Source: Aquarana catesbeiana (taxonomy: Eukaryota > Chordata > Amphibia > Anura > Ranidae). Taken from it: DNA of 64,000 bases. The position numbers and the translations under genes are program-made. The stretch lies in the NCBI RefSeq assembly GCF_042186555.1, contig NC_133336.1, forward strand, positions 37,498,338-37,562,337, read 5' to 3'. Below the pieces are notes generated by a model. The model was not told where the DNA came from. It did not search any database and saw only the letters and a list, made by a program, of their open reading frames with translations. Shown in pieces: positions 1-11,279 of this stretch; position 1 is the first letter of the stretch; every line of letters begins with the position of its first letter.

Positions 1-72
1 GGAATGTCTAGACAGTTTATGATATTGTCACCATGTTTGTAAGAAAGAAAACATATATAAAGTCCTTTTGAA

Positions 73-112
73 CCCAACACGTTTCAGAGTACAATCTTTC
101 TCCTTCTTCAGG
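73..112 (-). ncRNA. Hammerhead-ribozyme-like module
   Basis: Read on the minus strand. Stem I is ACCC/GGGT around the core. The core has CTGAAGA, a stem II closing AG(G)AG with CTCT, GAAA, a two-base-pair stem III (AC-GT-GT) and U17. All invariant core positions of a type I hammerhead with minimal stem III are present. Such motifs are established in Penelope-like elements and amphibian satellites. Activity is not shown. Confidence 0.5.
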
Positions 113-165
113 GGTGTATGAAGAGTAGCTTTGAAATAGAGAATCTACAGACACAGTTCTTACTG

Positions 166-166
<1 letters not shown>

Positions 167-225
<59 letters not shown>
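167..225. repeat. (TA)n microsatellite
   Basis: An uninterrupted TA dinucleotide run of about 58 bases. Confidence 0.95.
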
Positions 226-227
<2 letters not shown>

Positions 228-306
228 TGTTTTTAAACACTACATGATGGAATGTTGAAATTCTTCTTGCCACCAAAAATTATATATATTTTCCTCTTCA
301 TACGCC

Positions 307-346
307 CCAGAAAAAGGAGAGAAATTGTACTCCAAAATGCATTGGG
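307..346 (+). repeat. Decayed second copy of the hammerhead-like module, inverted
   Basis: Together with 60-128 this forms an imperfect inverted repeat (about 60-128 against 292-360, roughly 80 percent match) around a TA array. The core here has decayed (CAGAAAA for CTGAAGA, CAAAA for GAAAC). Confidence 0.5.
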
Positions 347-360
347 TTCAAAAGGACTTC

Positions 361-2030
361 ATCAGGGTTTACTTCCTCTTTAAGTGCAGGTGGCATTATA
401 GATTGGCTTTGCAAAGATCAGTGAACCTCCATCAGATGCTGCTCCCCAAAAAGTGTATCCAATGAGTGGAACATACACATCAACTAGACAACCCCAGTTT
501 AGACTGAATCTGCTTTGCGCATCTAGCATTATGAGACCTTGTATGTAACCTGGCTCCACTACAATATACCTAGAAGCTTACATGAAATAATATTGCTTAA
601 GTAAAGTGGCTCTTTTATTATAACCAGCATGATGCCATGTCTGAGTATTGCTTTTAGCCCAGCTTTTAGCTTCAGTTTTCCCCTCGGAGGCTCCTGATTC
701 AAGACAAAAGATGAAATTTTAGGCCATAATGAGATTATGCAATTCCCTACACCTTATGACATCACTCTTACCTAGGCTTGGTGGATTGCAGGTACGCTCC
801 TAGCCCTGAGCCCTGGAGGGAAAGGCATTAATAATGATCTATTTCAGGAGTTTTGTTCTCTGGAACATTATTCATACACTTAGATTCTATGAGGAAATAA
901 TCAATTTGGGAGTGAGACAACTGAGGATGTGAGCCGCAAGTAAAATGCCTTTTTATTTCTGCAGTTTCGATATTCTCAGAAACCTCCTAGAGAATAAAGA
1001 TTATTCTCAGCTAAAGCAGATCTGCATATCTTCTTTTTATCTTTGCATCCTGGTGCAAACTGCAAGCCAGCATTCTGCAAAACTCATAAGTATGGCCTTT
1101 TTAATGTTACTGTACTAACTGTCTCCTATCTCTAAAAAAAAAAAAAAAAGGACAAGGACAAATTAAAGCTTAACTCTGGGCAAGCAGCTAGTTACGCATC
1201 TGAAATACATATATGGAAACTATTGTGATTCCCAAAGGAGTTGTAATTCTGTTTAGTCTGCTCGGTGATCCAGACTGCTAAACAGTCCAGCCAAATCTAG
1301 GACCTCCACAGCAGCCCAGTTTGGTAAAGAACACTCATTCCCCAGCTTGGTGAATGGATAATGAAGGAGCAGCTGTATAGTAATGAGGTCACTCCTCTCT
1401 CTCCTGATGTCAGCACACGTACTCTTTAACAGAGATTGATTGGCTGCTAGTGTTGGCTCCTGCTCCACCAATCTGAGAACTTCCATACGCAGGATTCTAG
1501 AAGGTTAATATAAAGAAAAAAAATCAGGATCTTGTGCTTTTTTAAAAGAGAAGTATGTGTTTGGGGTTTTTTCCTCCATCATACTTACCTAGGTGGATGC
1601 AGCATTGTCCCCCGACATTTCTGCACTGAGAAAAGAGTGTTTGAACATTGCCGATGGCTCGGTTCTCACAGCTTCCAGAGCAGAGAGCTGCTGACTGTCA
1701 ATCAGCAGCTCTCCGCACTGCTCCTCCATGCTCACTGGAGCGTTGTGCTGTGGACAGGCGGGGAGCAGCCATCTCAGGCTCTCAGCGGCTCAGCAGGTCG
1801 CTAAGACGGGTATCAGTCCAGGTACCTGGCGGATCCAGACTTCCATTGTCAGGATGAAGCTGTGCCTGGACTGATATCCGTGACATCAGCAGAGAGCGGA
1901 CTTCATTCCACTCTCTGCTGAAAACAGGTCACAGGAGTGCAAAACAAACTGTACTTCTTTGACCCATAGGAGAAGCAACTGGACTTCTCCTTAACTGAAT
2001 AAATGCTAGGAGTTCTGATTTAAAGTGGTT
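361..2030. other. No gene seen; unclassified, partly repeat-like
   Basis: No convincing coding signal. An A-run lies near 1,133-1,149. A GC-rich stretch at 1,650-1,920 has a short inverted repeat (GGTATCAGTCCAGG near 1,809 against CCTGGACTGATATCC near 1,866), suggesting a decayed MITE. Confidence 0.5.
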
Positions 2031-2058
2031 CTAAAGGCAGAAATTTTTTTACTTTAAT

Positions 2059-2094
2059 GCATTCTCATGTTTCGTCATAACTGGCATCATCAGG
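2059..2094 (-). ncRNA. Hammerhead-ribozyme-like module
   Basis: On the minus strand, CTGATGA is followed by a stem II of GCCA-GTTA-TGAC (one mismatch) and GAAAC. The base expected to be U16 is not preserved, so cleavage activity is doubtful. A related module lies 30 bp away (2,123-2,162). Confidence 0.35.
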
Positions 2095-2122
2095 GGAATA
2101 GACCTGTCATATGTGTTAGCTA

Positions 2123-2162
2123 CTCCCAACGTGTTTCGTCATAACTGTCGTCATCGTCTATG
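2123..2162 (-). ncRNA. Hammerhead-ribozyme-like module (decayed)
   Basis: The minus strand shows ACGATGA for the first core box, the same GTTA-loop stem II as its neighbour, GAAA, and a short stem III (AC-AC-GT) with U17. Two invariant bases are lost in the first box. Confidence 0.3.
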
Positions 2163-2398
2163 CCCCTGGAGGCAATTTTACACCGACCAGTACACATGTC
2201 TGATGACCTGGTGAACAAAATTCCCAGTTTTTCTGGGTATATTTATGTACGGTCCTTGTATGTGAGGGAACCTGAGGACCTGGCGCATCCCTGTTTGGTC
2301 TTGATGTGCTTGGTGGCGCGTCTATTGAAGCATGCTATTGCTGCATATATTTATTTTATACTTATGATGATTCTATACATACGCACCCTCTTCTCTAC

Positions 2399-2447
2399 CC
2401 TGAAGAAGGAAGGAACATAGATTTCCTAAACACGTAGTGTTGCTTGG
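2399..2447 (+). ncRNA. Hammerhead-ribozyme-like module
   Basis: CTGAAGA is followed by a good stem II (AGGAA/TTCCT), then TAAA in place of GAAA, and a stem III of ACAC-GTA-GTGT ending in UU. G12 is lost, so it is probably inactive. An AATAAA-like run near 2,618 lies about 170 bases downstream, the same layout as the other copies. Confidence 0.4.
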
Positions 2448-3900
2448 TGAATATCCACAAGAATTTTGACCCTTCACCGTATCAGGGCCAACATGATGTT
2501 CTAATTGATCCGAGCTTTGGGGGGCTCTAAGTATATGCATATTTGATGTCCTCACACGATGGATTTTATGATGTGATGTAGTTTAGACCATGTGGTCAAC
2601 TTTATTTTATCAATTGTAATAAAAAAATGTATATCCTTTTTAAATTTTTGTTAAATATCTTTACTGTTTTTCACATTCTGCCTTAAAAGTCCCAATTGGG
2701 GTAACAATTTTCTACAATTAAACGTGCTCGGGATGTTGGCAAAATCCTCTTTGTAAAAAGGACCAGTACTCCAGTGGCCGATCCCCGTGCTTTTCTCTCA
2801 TGATGCCACACGTTTGGCGGAGCTGATGCACGTGACATCGCCACGCCTGTTTGAATTGTCTGGAGTAACTTGCAACATCGCTAGGGAATATTTTATATAT
2901 ACAGGGCTGTTTTATGACTCACATGAGTTCATTCCCTATAGCGGTGACGGTACAAGCGGATCACAGGGTTCATCTCACTCACATCTTTTGAATACACAGT
3001 GGTGTTATGCTATTGACATGGACTCAGTCATTGCATATACATGAAGAGGACTTTTATTTTTATATTTTTTTCACTTTTCACCATTGCACTGAATTGTTTA
3101 TGTTTCTTATTTTTAGCGTGGCAAATTACTTTTACAGTTATTAGAGTATGTGAACCCATTCATATTTCAGAGGACATTTCAGTTTTTTAATGTACAGCTT
3201 ATATTATTAGTAAACCAACCTTGAAGGTCCTTGTCCAATCACTTCCTTTTAATAGGTGACATCGCTCTGTCCAATGCACTCCTGATGGTGACTACAAGTG
3301 TAAGAAATGCCATTTGCCGCCACTAGACAGCATTCATATAGACAGGAAGCTGCTATAAACAAGCTACAGGGGATAAGCAGCACTGAGATGCAACAAAGAA
3401 TGAAAAAAAAAATTAAAACTGCATATTGTAAAAGAAAAAATGCATGGCAAATTCTTATAATACACATTGCTTTATTAAACTGGATGCAGGGGCGCAGATA
3501 AGAAGGGGGGTTAGGGGGTCCGAATTCCCCCAGATCATCCCCCCACAGCACAGGCTGACAACCATTTTAAAGGGACGGGAGCTTAACAGCCCAGGTATCC
3601 TTACGGCAGCTGACTCTTCCCTTTGGGCCACGAATGGACAGATTTGCTGGAAAAGAGGAGAAAGGGAACCAGATTGGCTGCATTGACCTCTGAACCTTCA
3701 TTACAGGAGAGAAAGTAGTAAATGGACATGTTGCACACTATACACTGGTTTGTGTAAGACATACTCCTGACCACTGCACTCTGTACATTTGACTCTGTAT
3801 GATATACTCCTAACGACTGCACACTACACACTGGGCTGTGTATGATATACTCCTGACCGCTGCACTCTGTACATTTGACTGTGTATGATATACTCCAGAC
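2448..3900. other. No gene seen; one hAT-like terminus
   Basis: No coding signal beyond chance. CAGGGGCGCAGATAAG at about 3,487 resembles the left end of the hAT family seen at 27,596, but I found no matching right end. Confidence 0.4.
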
Positions 3901-3903
3901 ATG

Positions 3904-4190
3904 TGCAATTAGTTTCGTTAATTCGGAAACATTCTAACAAAAACCCGTTTAACAAATTTTTCCGGAAATTCCAAAATCCGAAAATCGAGAATTCAAAAAT
4001 TCAAAAATTTGAAAATCTGGAAATTCAAAAATTCAAAAATCCAGAAAATCTGGAAATTCGGAAAATCGAAAATCTGAAATTTTTGAAAATCAGAGAATTC
4101 GGAAATTCAGAAATTCGAAAATCCGAAAATAAGAATGAAAATCCAAAAATTAGAAAACTCAAAAAATAGAAAATCTGGAATAATAACGAA
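3904..4190. repeat. A-rich imperfect tandem repeat (AAAATTCG/AAATCCG units)
   Basis: Interleaved short units such as AAAATTC, GAAAATC and GGAAATT recur with shifting spacing. The lysine/asparagine-rich frame through it results from this composition. It is probably part of a decayed frog repeat. Confidence 0.7.
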
Positions 4191-4394
4191 ATAGCTAATA
4201 ATAACTATTACTAACTGTTAAATTATAGGTCATGGAATTTCTTTTCAAATTTGGCTGTTAGTGAACATAATGAATACAAATTTATCCGAAGTTACGAATC
4301 ATCCAAAATAATGAATGCCACATCTAAACGAATGGAACGTAATGAATTACCCCCATCAAATCATTCTCTGCCGCTATTACCTTTTGTACCACCA

Positions 4395-4560
4395 CCCCCT
4401 CCCTTTAGAATGTAAGCTCTATGAGCAAGGCCCTCCTGTACCTTTTGTATTGAACTGTACTGTAATTGTGTAGTCTCCCCTATACATTGTAAAGCGCTGC
4501 ATAAACTGTTGGCGCTATATAAATCACGTATAATAATAATAATAATTAGTAATAAATAAT
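4395..4560 (+). repeat. 3' tail of a LINE (L2/CR1-like) or of a SINE sharing that tail
   Basis: The block AATGTAAGCTCTATGAGCAA ... TTGTAAAGCGCTGC ... GGCGCTATATAAAT, followed by (ATA)n, is the 3'-tail type common in amphibian and fish LINE/SINE families. No reverse-transcriptase sequence is attached. Confidence 0.6.
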
Positions 4561-4717
4561 AATAAAAACGTATTATTATTATTTATTACTGTTAATTTGT
4601 TACGTTACGTTATGTTGCTTTGATCTGGCTTTGCCAGATTCACTAAAAGTGTCCCAGCCGAGTCTGTTTTTTTTTTTTTTGCAAGCAAGTGAAGTGCTAC
4701 AGGAAAAGAAAGAAGTG

Positions 4718-6145
4718 TGTAGCGCCCCCCTGGGTCTAATGGGAGCAAAGAGGTACCTTCAGATACAGGGAGTGAGCTTACATTCACCTCAGGGCTGAGT
4801 TCATGACTATAATGGGGAGCTAGAACAGAATTTGGGTACCAGTCACTTTAAGTATTTTTCAATGCTTTAATGAAAACTTGAGAGAAGTAGTAGGAGAGAG
4901 GGTTAGGGGAGGTTTCAGATACCCTTTTAAGCAGATCACTTGCAGACTCCTTGAAGCCAAAGGCAAAACAGCTTTCTTTTAGAAGATCTTGGATACCTGG
5001 ATAGGTCTCTCACACAGGCCTGGCAGCCGGTAGAATGTCTGGACAAGCCTCTCTCACAGACTTAGCAGCCAGTAGAACTCCTGGATAAGTCTCTCTTACA
5101 GACCTAGCAGCCAGGAAATAGTTACCTTGTTTAGATTGTAGAACAGCTTAACAGTACCAGAACTTTTAAGCCGACCCAGCGATATTGTAAGGGTAGTTTA
5201 GTTATAGATGCGTCCTCCAAACGAGTCACTGGGCCCTTCTGAGAGACCTGGCTCTCTCCAGCAAGGGTCCTCCCCTAGATCTCCTCAGCTTGGCTCTGCT
5301 TCTTCTACACAAGCAAGACAGCCTAAGGACCACCTCAGAATTTAGTAGGTCCCAAAAAGGCTTCCGGACCTACTAGCAGAACTTATAGCAACACACCCTC
5401 GGGCCAGCTTTCTTTTAGAAGATCTTGGATACCTGAATAGGTCTCTCACACAGAGCTAGCAGCTGGTAGAATGTCTGGACAAGCCTCTCTCACAGACTTA
5501 GCATCCAGTAGAACTCCTGGATAAGTCTCTCTTACAGTCCTAGCAGCCAGGAGCTAGTTACCTTGTTTAGATAATAGAAGAGCTTAACAGTACCAGAACC
5601 TTTAAGCAGACCCAGCGATATTGTAAGGGTAGTTTAGATATAGATGCGTCCTCCAAACGAGTCACCAGGCCCTCCTTAAGAGACCTGGCTCTCTCTAACA
5701 AGGGTCCTCCCCTGGTTCTCCTCAGCTTGGCTCGGCTTCTTCCACACAGGCAAGGCAGCCTAAGGACCGCCTCAGAATTTAGTAGGCCCCATACCTACTA
5801 GCAGAACTTATAGCAACACACCCTCGGGCCAGGAGGGCTCTGAGCTAACAAACTGACTAAGAGCACATGGCCTCTGTCCAATAAATACCACTTCCCAGAA
5901 TGCACAGCGGCCAGGAACCTCCTACTGGGCTGTTTCTGGAAAAGGAATATTCATTACTGCTCAACCTAGTTGTAATTCTCACACTGTCCTGTGGTACCAG
6001 TGACACCTACTGGCAACAGTGGGAAATGCACAACTCAGTCAAGTTTAGAACAGAACCAAATATACGATCAAATCTGAGCAGTTTACAGCTCGGCCAAAAA
6101 CTAAAAATTACACTGTAGCCCAATTTTTAGGAACAGGGGGCTACA
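4718..6145. mobile_element. TGTAGC...GCTACA element (solo-LTR-like) with 4-bp target duplication
   Basis: It begins TGTAGCGCCCCCCTG and ends CAGGGGGCTACA, flanked by AGTG at 4,714-4,717 and 6,146-6,149. TG...CA ends with a 4-bp duplication fit an LTR, though inverted termini of this length would also suit a DNA element. A related copy lies at 55,191-56,244 with its own 4-bp duplication. This copy is longer because of a 437-bp tandem duplication inside. No protein-coding sequence is recognised. Confidence 0.7.
4970..5832. repeat. 437-bp tandem duplication inside the TGTAGC element
   Basis: Copies start at about 4,970 and 5,407, both with AGCTTTCTTTTAGAAGATCT and both ending near CACCCTCGGGCCAG. 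Scattered substitutions and a few indels separate them. Confidence 0.85.
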
Positions 6146-6149
6146 AGTG

Positions 6150-6899
6150 AATATAGACTGTATATGGGAAAGTTGTCCCTGAAGTTGTCTGAAGTCAAGT
6201 GGGCATCCCATAATACCCCTACTCCCCATCCAAGTTTTATCCCCTCACTAAAAATACAAAAACAAAGTACTGGACTGTTTTCTGACTCTGGGAGCCTATG
6301 AAGATTTGGTGTGCCTGGATGTGCAGGGTGGGGGGATCCCTTTTCACCCGTGGCTCCTACGCGGGGGGGGGGGGGAGGGTGCGCTTCATATATGTCTATT
6401 GAACCTTCTGCATTGCTATAAGAACCTCATTACCTTTCATCATCTGACTCCTAAATAGTCTGTCGCAGGATACTGCCATTTACTCTTCATGTCATTGCTT
6501 TACCCGGACTGTCATATCTTGTCAGCACACACTGAATCATAAAACAATGCATGATGTATAACAGAACAGCCGGGTGCATTCATGTAGTACTATCCTGTGT
6601 AGCTATGGAAACTGGATCTTGTACAGCGCTTATCATGATTTTGGTCAAATTTGAGAATATTTGGAACCAAGATGTATATGTATTGAGATGAGTATCTAAT
6701 AACTCATGTCGGCTTTTTTTTTGCGAAAAACTGTCAGCAAATGCAACAAAGGTCTTTATATGAGAGCTCTACCCTTCCTGTGTGTTGTGAACAGAATATG
6801 TCATTGGATTTCACCAGAGACTGTAGAGACTCAATCTCCGGTGTCCACAGCTGCACCCCTCTGCAGGGATCGCCTCATTTACACACAATATTTTCTGAT
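6150..6899. other. No gene seen
   Basis: No coding or clear repeat structure beyond a G-run at 6,363-6,374. Confidence 0.5.
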
Positions 6900-6903
6900 T
6901 TAA

Positions 6904-8132
6904 CCGATTCAGCCCCGGAAGATTTGGCTCCTGAATGACCGGGCCATTTTTTTGCGATTCGGCACTGCGTCACTTTAACTGACAATTGAGCAGTCGTGCG
7001 ACGCTGCACCCAAACAAAATTGACATCCTTTTTTTCCCACAAATAGAGCTTTCTTTTGGTGGTATTTGATCACCTCTGCGGTTTTTATTTTTTGCGCTAT
7101 AAACAAAAAAAGAGCGACAATTTTGAAAAAAACACAATGGGTGTTATTTACTAAAGGAAAATCCACTTTGCACTGCAAGTGCACTTGGAAGTAAAGTCGC
7201 TGTAGATGCGAGGTGGACGTGCAAGGAAAATAAAAAACAGCATTTTATCTTGCACATAGTTGGATGATAAAATCATCAGAGCTTCCACTCATTTCAGATC
7301 TTCCCCTTAGATTTAGAGCGACTGCACTTTCAAGTGCACTTGCAGTGCAAAGTGGATTTGCCTTTCGTAAATAACCCCCAGTATTTTGTACTTTTTGCTA
7401 TAATAAATATCCCCATTTTTCTTTTAAAAAAGCAAATTTTTTCTCAGTTTAGGCCGATATGTATTCTTCTACATGTTTTTGGTAAAAAAAACCCACAATA
7501 AGCGTATATTGATTGGTTTGCGCAAAAGTTATAGCGTCGTACAAAATCGGGGATAGATTTATAGCATTTTTATTATTATTTTTTTTTTTTTTACTAGTAA
7601 TGGCGGCGATCTGCGATTTTTATCGGGACTGCGACATTATGGCGGACACATTGGACACTTTTGACACATTTTTGGGACCATTGGCATTTATACAGCGATC
7701 AGGGCTATAAAAATGCACTGATTACTGTAAAAATGTCACTGGCAGGCCTAGTTAACACTAGGGGGCGATCAAGGGGTTAAGTGTGTTCCCTGCTACGTGT
7801 TTCTAACTGAAGGGGGAGGGGACTGACCTAGAGGAAATAATAGATCGGGGTTCCTAGCTATTAGGAACACACAATCTGTCTCTCCTCACAGAGCAGAACA
7901 GGGATTTGTGTGTTTACACACAAACACTTCCGTGTTCTGCCTCTCGTGCCTGCGATCGCTCGTGGCCGGCTGTCATCGTGACCATCAGTCATGAGCCTTG
8001 GCAACCCCGCAGTACAGTGGGCGCGTGCACGCTCCTACTATCCCGATCCCACGAGCCGACGTATAGCTACGACGGCTCGTGGGATCGTGCCGACCTGCCG
8101 CAGTAAAATGACGGCGGCTGATCGGCAAGCGG
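6904..8132. mobile_element. TTAA-flanked GC-rich element (family K), copy 1
   Basis: TTAA at 6,900-6,903 and 8,133-8,136 borders it. The termini resemble the family's CCACTT/CCGCTTG inverted ends. Internal landmarks shared with other copies in this window include the AATAGAGCTTTCTTTTGGTG block, TTTTTTGCGCTATAAA and the GCGCAAAAGTTATAGCGTC block. TTAA target duplications are known for piggyBac and Kolobok; no transposase is present, so the superfamily is inferred. A MITE is nested at 7,139-7,379. Confidence 0.75.
7139..7379. mobile_element. Nested MITE with ~48-bp inverted termini
   Basis: The ends GGGTGTTATTTAC and GTAAATAACCCCC continue into matched TCCACTTTGCACTGCAAGTG segments. It interrupts a family K landmark that is continuous in the copies at 19,200-19,440 and 43,080-43,260. 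The target duplication is not clear. Confidence 0.75.
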
Positions 8133-8136
8133 TTAA

Positions 8137-8433
8137 AGGATAAGTTCACCTTTTTTTTTTTTTTTTCTAAATTCCAGCTCCCCTATGTACCAATATAGCA
8201 TTAATGTACATCTTTTGCAAAAATAAAACAGCTTTACCTCACTGTCTTTAAGGATGTTTCAAAACACTGCTCGATTACTTCTGCCCTACTTCCTGGACAG
8301 ACTTTAGGTCATGACACAGGAAGGATTTGACCAGCTGATCTCATTAGCACACACCCTGCATCATCCACCCTCAGCTGGTCAACTCCTTCCTGTGTCATGA
8401 CCTAAAAAAGCTGAACACAGGTGAACTTAGCCT
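8137..8433. mobile_element. TTAA-type MITE with internal hairpin
   Basis: The left end AGGATAAGTTCACC and right end GGTGAACTTAGCCT are inverted. TTAA precedes it and TTAG (decayed TTAA) follows. It shares its left TTAA with the adjoining K element. Inside, TTAGGTCATGACACAGGAAGG and its complement (about 8,303-8,406) form a long hairpin. Confidence 0.8.
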
Positions 8434-8575
8434 TTAGCCCTGACCTCTTGCAGCCAATGAAATACACACATGGGAGCTGCTTTTACCTGCCCAAATATTT
8501 GTTTTTCTGTCCATCCAGTTCTGAGATTTACACACCTCTGACACTACAGCTCTCTCTGGCAGGCTGAGAGACCTG

Positions 8576-9396
8576 CAGTGCCTTGAAAAACTATTCATAC
8601 CCCTTGAAATTTTCCACATTTTGTCATGTTACAACCAAAAATGTAAATGTATTTTATTGGGGGGTTTTTTGTGATAGACCAACACAAAGTGGCACATAAT
8701 TGTGAAGTGGAAGGAAAATGATAAATGGTTTTCAAAATGTTTTACAAATAAATATGTGAAAAGTGTGGCGTGCATTTGTATTCAGCCCCCTTTACTCTAA
8801 TATCCCTAACTAAAATCTAGTGGAACCAATTGCCTTCAGAAGTCACCTAATTAGTAAATAGAGTCCACCTATGTGTAAATTAATCACAGTATGAATACAG
8901 CGGTTCTGTGAAGCCCTCGGAGGTTTGTTAGTGAACCTTAGTGAATACACAGCATCATGAAGGCCAAGGAACACACCAGACAGGTCAGGGATAAAGTTGT
9001 GGAGAAGTATAAAGCAGGGTTAGGTTATAAAAAAAATATCCCAAGCTTTGAACATCTCACGGAGAACTGTTCAATCCATCATCCGAAAATGGAAAGAGTA
9101 TGGCAGAACTGCAGACCTACCAAGACATGACCATCCACCTAAACTGAAAGGAGAGCATTAATCAGAGAAGCAGCCAAGAGGCCCATGGTAACTCTGGAGA
9201 GATCCACAGCTCAGGTGGGAGAATCTGTCCACAGGACAACTATTAGTCATGCACTCCACAAATCTGGCCTTTATGGAAGGGGGGCAAGAAAAAAGCCATT
9301 GCTGAAAGAAAGCCATAAGAAGTCCCGTTTGCAGTTTGCGAGAATCCATGTGGAGGACACAGCAAACATGTGGAAGAAGGTGCTTTCTGGCCTAAA
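8576..9396 (+). pseudogene. Tc1-like transposase, 5' half (family B), frameshifted
   Basis: The 5' terminus CAGTGCCTTGAAAAACTATT is a Tc1-type inverted repeat end. From ATG at 8,957 the N-terminal DNA-binding region is readable (MKAKEHTRQVRDKVVEKYKAGLGYKK). It then shifts frame near the A-run at 9,029 and recovers as RKWKEYGRTADLPRH and MVTLERSTAQVGESVHRTTI ... SGLYGRGARKKPLLKESHKKSRL up to about 9,396. The intact family protein cuts and pastes the element at TA sites using two helix-turn-helix domains and a DDE catalytic domain. Here the catalytic half is replaced abruptly by another Tc1 family (9,397 onward), so the copy is a chimera and dead. Confidence 0.8.
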
Positions 9397-10252
9397 AGCA
9401 AAACACTATGTGTGCAAAATACCCTGCAAGGTCCAAATCAGTTGGTGGAGGGGGGATTTTGGTGTGGGGTTGTTTTTCAGGGGTTGGGTTTGGCCCCTTA
9501 GTTACAGTGAAGGGAACACCTAAGGCATCAGTAAACCTAGACATTTTGGACAATTTCATGCTCCCAACTTTGTGGGAACAGTTTGGGGATGGCCCCTTCC
9601 TGTTCCAACATGACTGTGCACCAGTGCACAAAGCAAGGTCCAAAAAGGCCAGTCAAGTTTTTTTACCCCAAACTCGCTCATCCATGTCTTTATGGACCTT
9701 GCTTTGTGCACTGGTGCGCAGTCATTTTGGAACAGGAAGGGGCCATCCCCAAACTGTTACCACAATGTTGGGAGCATGAAATTGTCCAAAATGTCTTGGT
9801 ATGCTGACGCTTTAAGAGTTCCCTCCACTGGAACTAAGGGGCCAAGCCCAACCATTGAAAAACAGCCCCACACCATAATCCCCCCTCCACCAAATGATTT
9901 CAGAATCGTGCACAAAGCAAGGTCCATAAAGACATGGATGACTGAGTTTGGGGTGGAGGAACCTGACTGGCCTGCCCTCAACCTGATAGAACACATTTGG
10001 GATGAATTAGAGCAGAGACTGCGAGCCAGGCCTTCTTGTCCACATCAGTGCCTGACCTCACAAATGCGCTTCTGGAAGAATGGTCAAACATTCCCATAGA
10101 CACACTCCTAAAGCCTTCCCAGAAGAGTTGAAGCTGTTATAGATGCAAAGGGTGGGCCGACTCAATATTGAAACCTACGTACTAAGACTGAGATGCCCTT
10201 AAAGTTCATGTGTGTGTAAAGGCAGGCGTCCCAATACCTTTGGCAATACAGC
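9397..10252. mobile_element. Rearranged Tc1 (family A) segments in alternating orientation
   Basis: Catalytic-domain sequence of a second Tc1 family runs plus (about 9,420-9,660: GGGGILVWGCFSGVGFGPLV ... LPTLWEQFGDGPFLFQHDCAPVHKA). It then runs as an inverted copy (about 9,690-9,910), then plus again (9,910-10,252: IKTWMTEFGVEEPDWPA, LNLIEHIWDELEQ). The right end is the family A terminus (GCGTCCCAATACC...). The fold-back makes a hairpin of roughly 200-bp arms. Several antisense open frames here are shadows. Confidence 0.75.
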
Positions 10253-10916
10253 GTATGTTCACATTAGGGCACAGAATATTATTGCACTACGATTTTGGAC
10301 TTTATATTTACACCGGATATGCTTGCACTTTCATATATGATTGTTTTCTTTTTGTATATTTGGATTAATAGCGCTACACTGATTAATGATGTATGATTTC
10401 CCACTAGGTCAGGTGATAATACCAGTGGTGAGCTGCATGTTTTCCAAAGTATTTTCTTTCATACATGGTTGCGCAGGTTGATTTTTGGTTATTTTATGAC
10501 ATGGAAAAACGTGACAGCACTGGGCTAATCATCACTGTAAAAGAGAAATCCTTAGCCCTGTGTGAACTAAGACTCCAGCATAGCTCACACAGGGTTCCTC
10601 CAGAACCGAACGTGTTCTGCCCCACTTTCATCTATTTTTTATGTCTTGTTATGAACTGGCTTATCAGTTAGGTTATCAGTTTTCTGTATTATGCTGACAT
10701 CTAGTGCCAGTTTTTTGCCAGTACATCTTGTTGACTATGTGATTTTGTTTTCTCCCTCTGTCCACCCCTCCTGTTTAGTGCTAGTTAGTTTAGTCTTAGA
10801 TAGACCCTCCCCACCTTTTCCATGTTACCTCAGTCAGTGTTCATTATTCACAGAAACAGGGCTGAAGAAAGTCATTGCCTTCTTACACTTTAAAAGACTG
10901 GAAAATCTTCCTCTGT
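10253..10916. other. No gene seen
   Basis: AT-rich sequence without a recognised element or coding signal. Confidence 0.45.
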
Positions 10917-11156
10917 AGTGCAGTTGTCTGGAAAAGCCGATCGACGGCTCTTCCTGTTTACATCGTGATCAGCCGTGATTGGACATGGCTGATCACGTGG
11001 TAAAGAGTCTCTGTCAGACTGACACACCGCAACAACGATTGCCTCCGGTGGCGCGGAGCGGCTTGATATCCTGGCGACATCATATGACGTCCGGTCAGGA
11101 TATTGCAACCACTTTGCTGACGTCATATTGCTATATGGTGGGCGGCAAGTGGTTAA
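10917..11156. mobile_element. Family K fragment (one end only)
   Basis: The right end GGCGGCAAGTGG followed by TTAA (11,153-11,156) matches the K terminus. The GC-rich, ATCAGCC-containing sequence before it is typical of K subterminal DNA. The left boundary is approximate. Confidence 0.6.
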
Positions 11157-11279
11157 AAAGGGTTACAACACTTCTGCTTTAAAGTGTTCCAGGACTACCT
11201 TGTAAATATAAAAAAGGCAGCACAGTGGTAATGCAGCTATCCAGAGTAGCCAGTCCTTATCTTTGGTTATGCCCCAGAT

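Larger units (their letters stand above)
60..360. repeat. Inverted repeat with 68-bp arms around a TA microsatellite
   Basis: Arms at about 60-128 and 292-360 are reverse complements with scattered mismatches. The centre holds (TA)n at 167-225. The arms contain the hammerhead-like modules described separately, so this may be a head-to-head pair of retroelement ends. Confidence 0.7.

Noticed and set aside
3885..4169. 94-codon lysine/asparagine-rich frame
   Set aside because: Caused by an A-rich imperfect tandem repeat, not a coding sequence.
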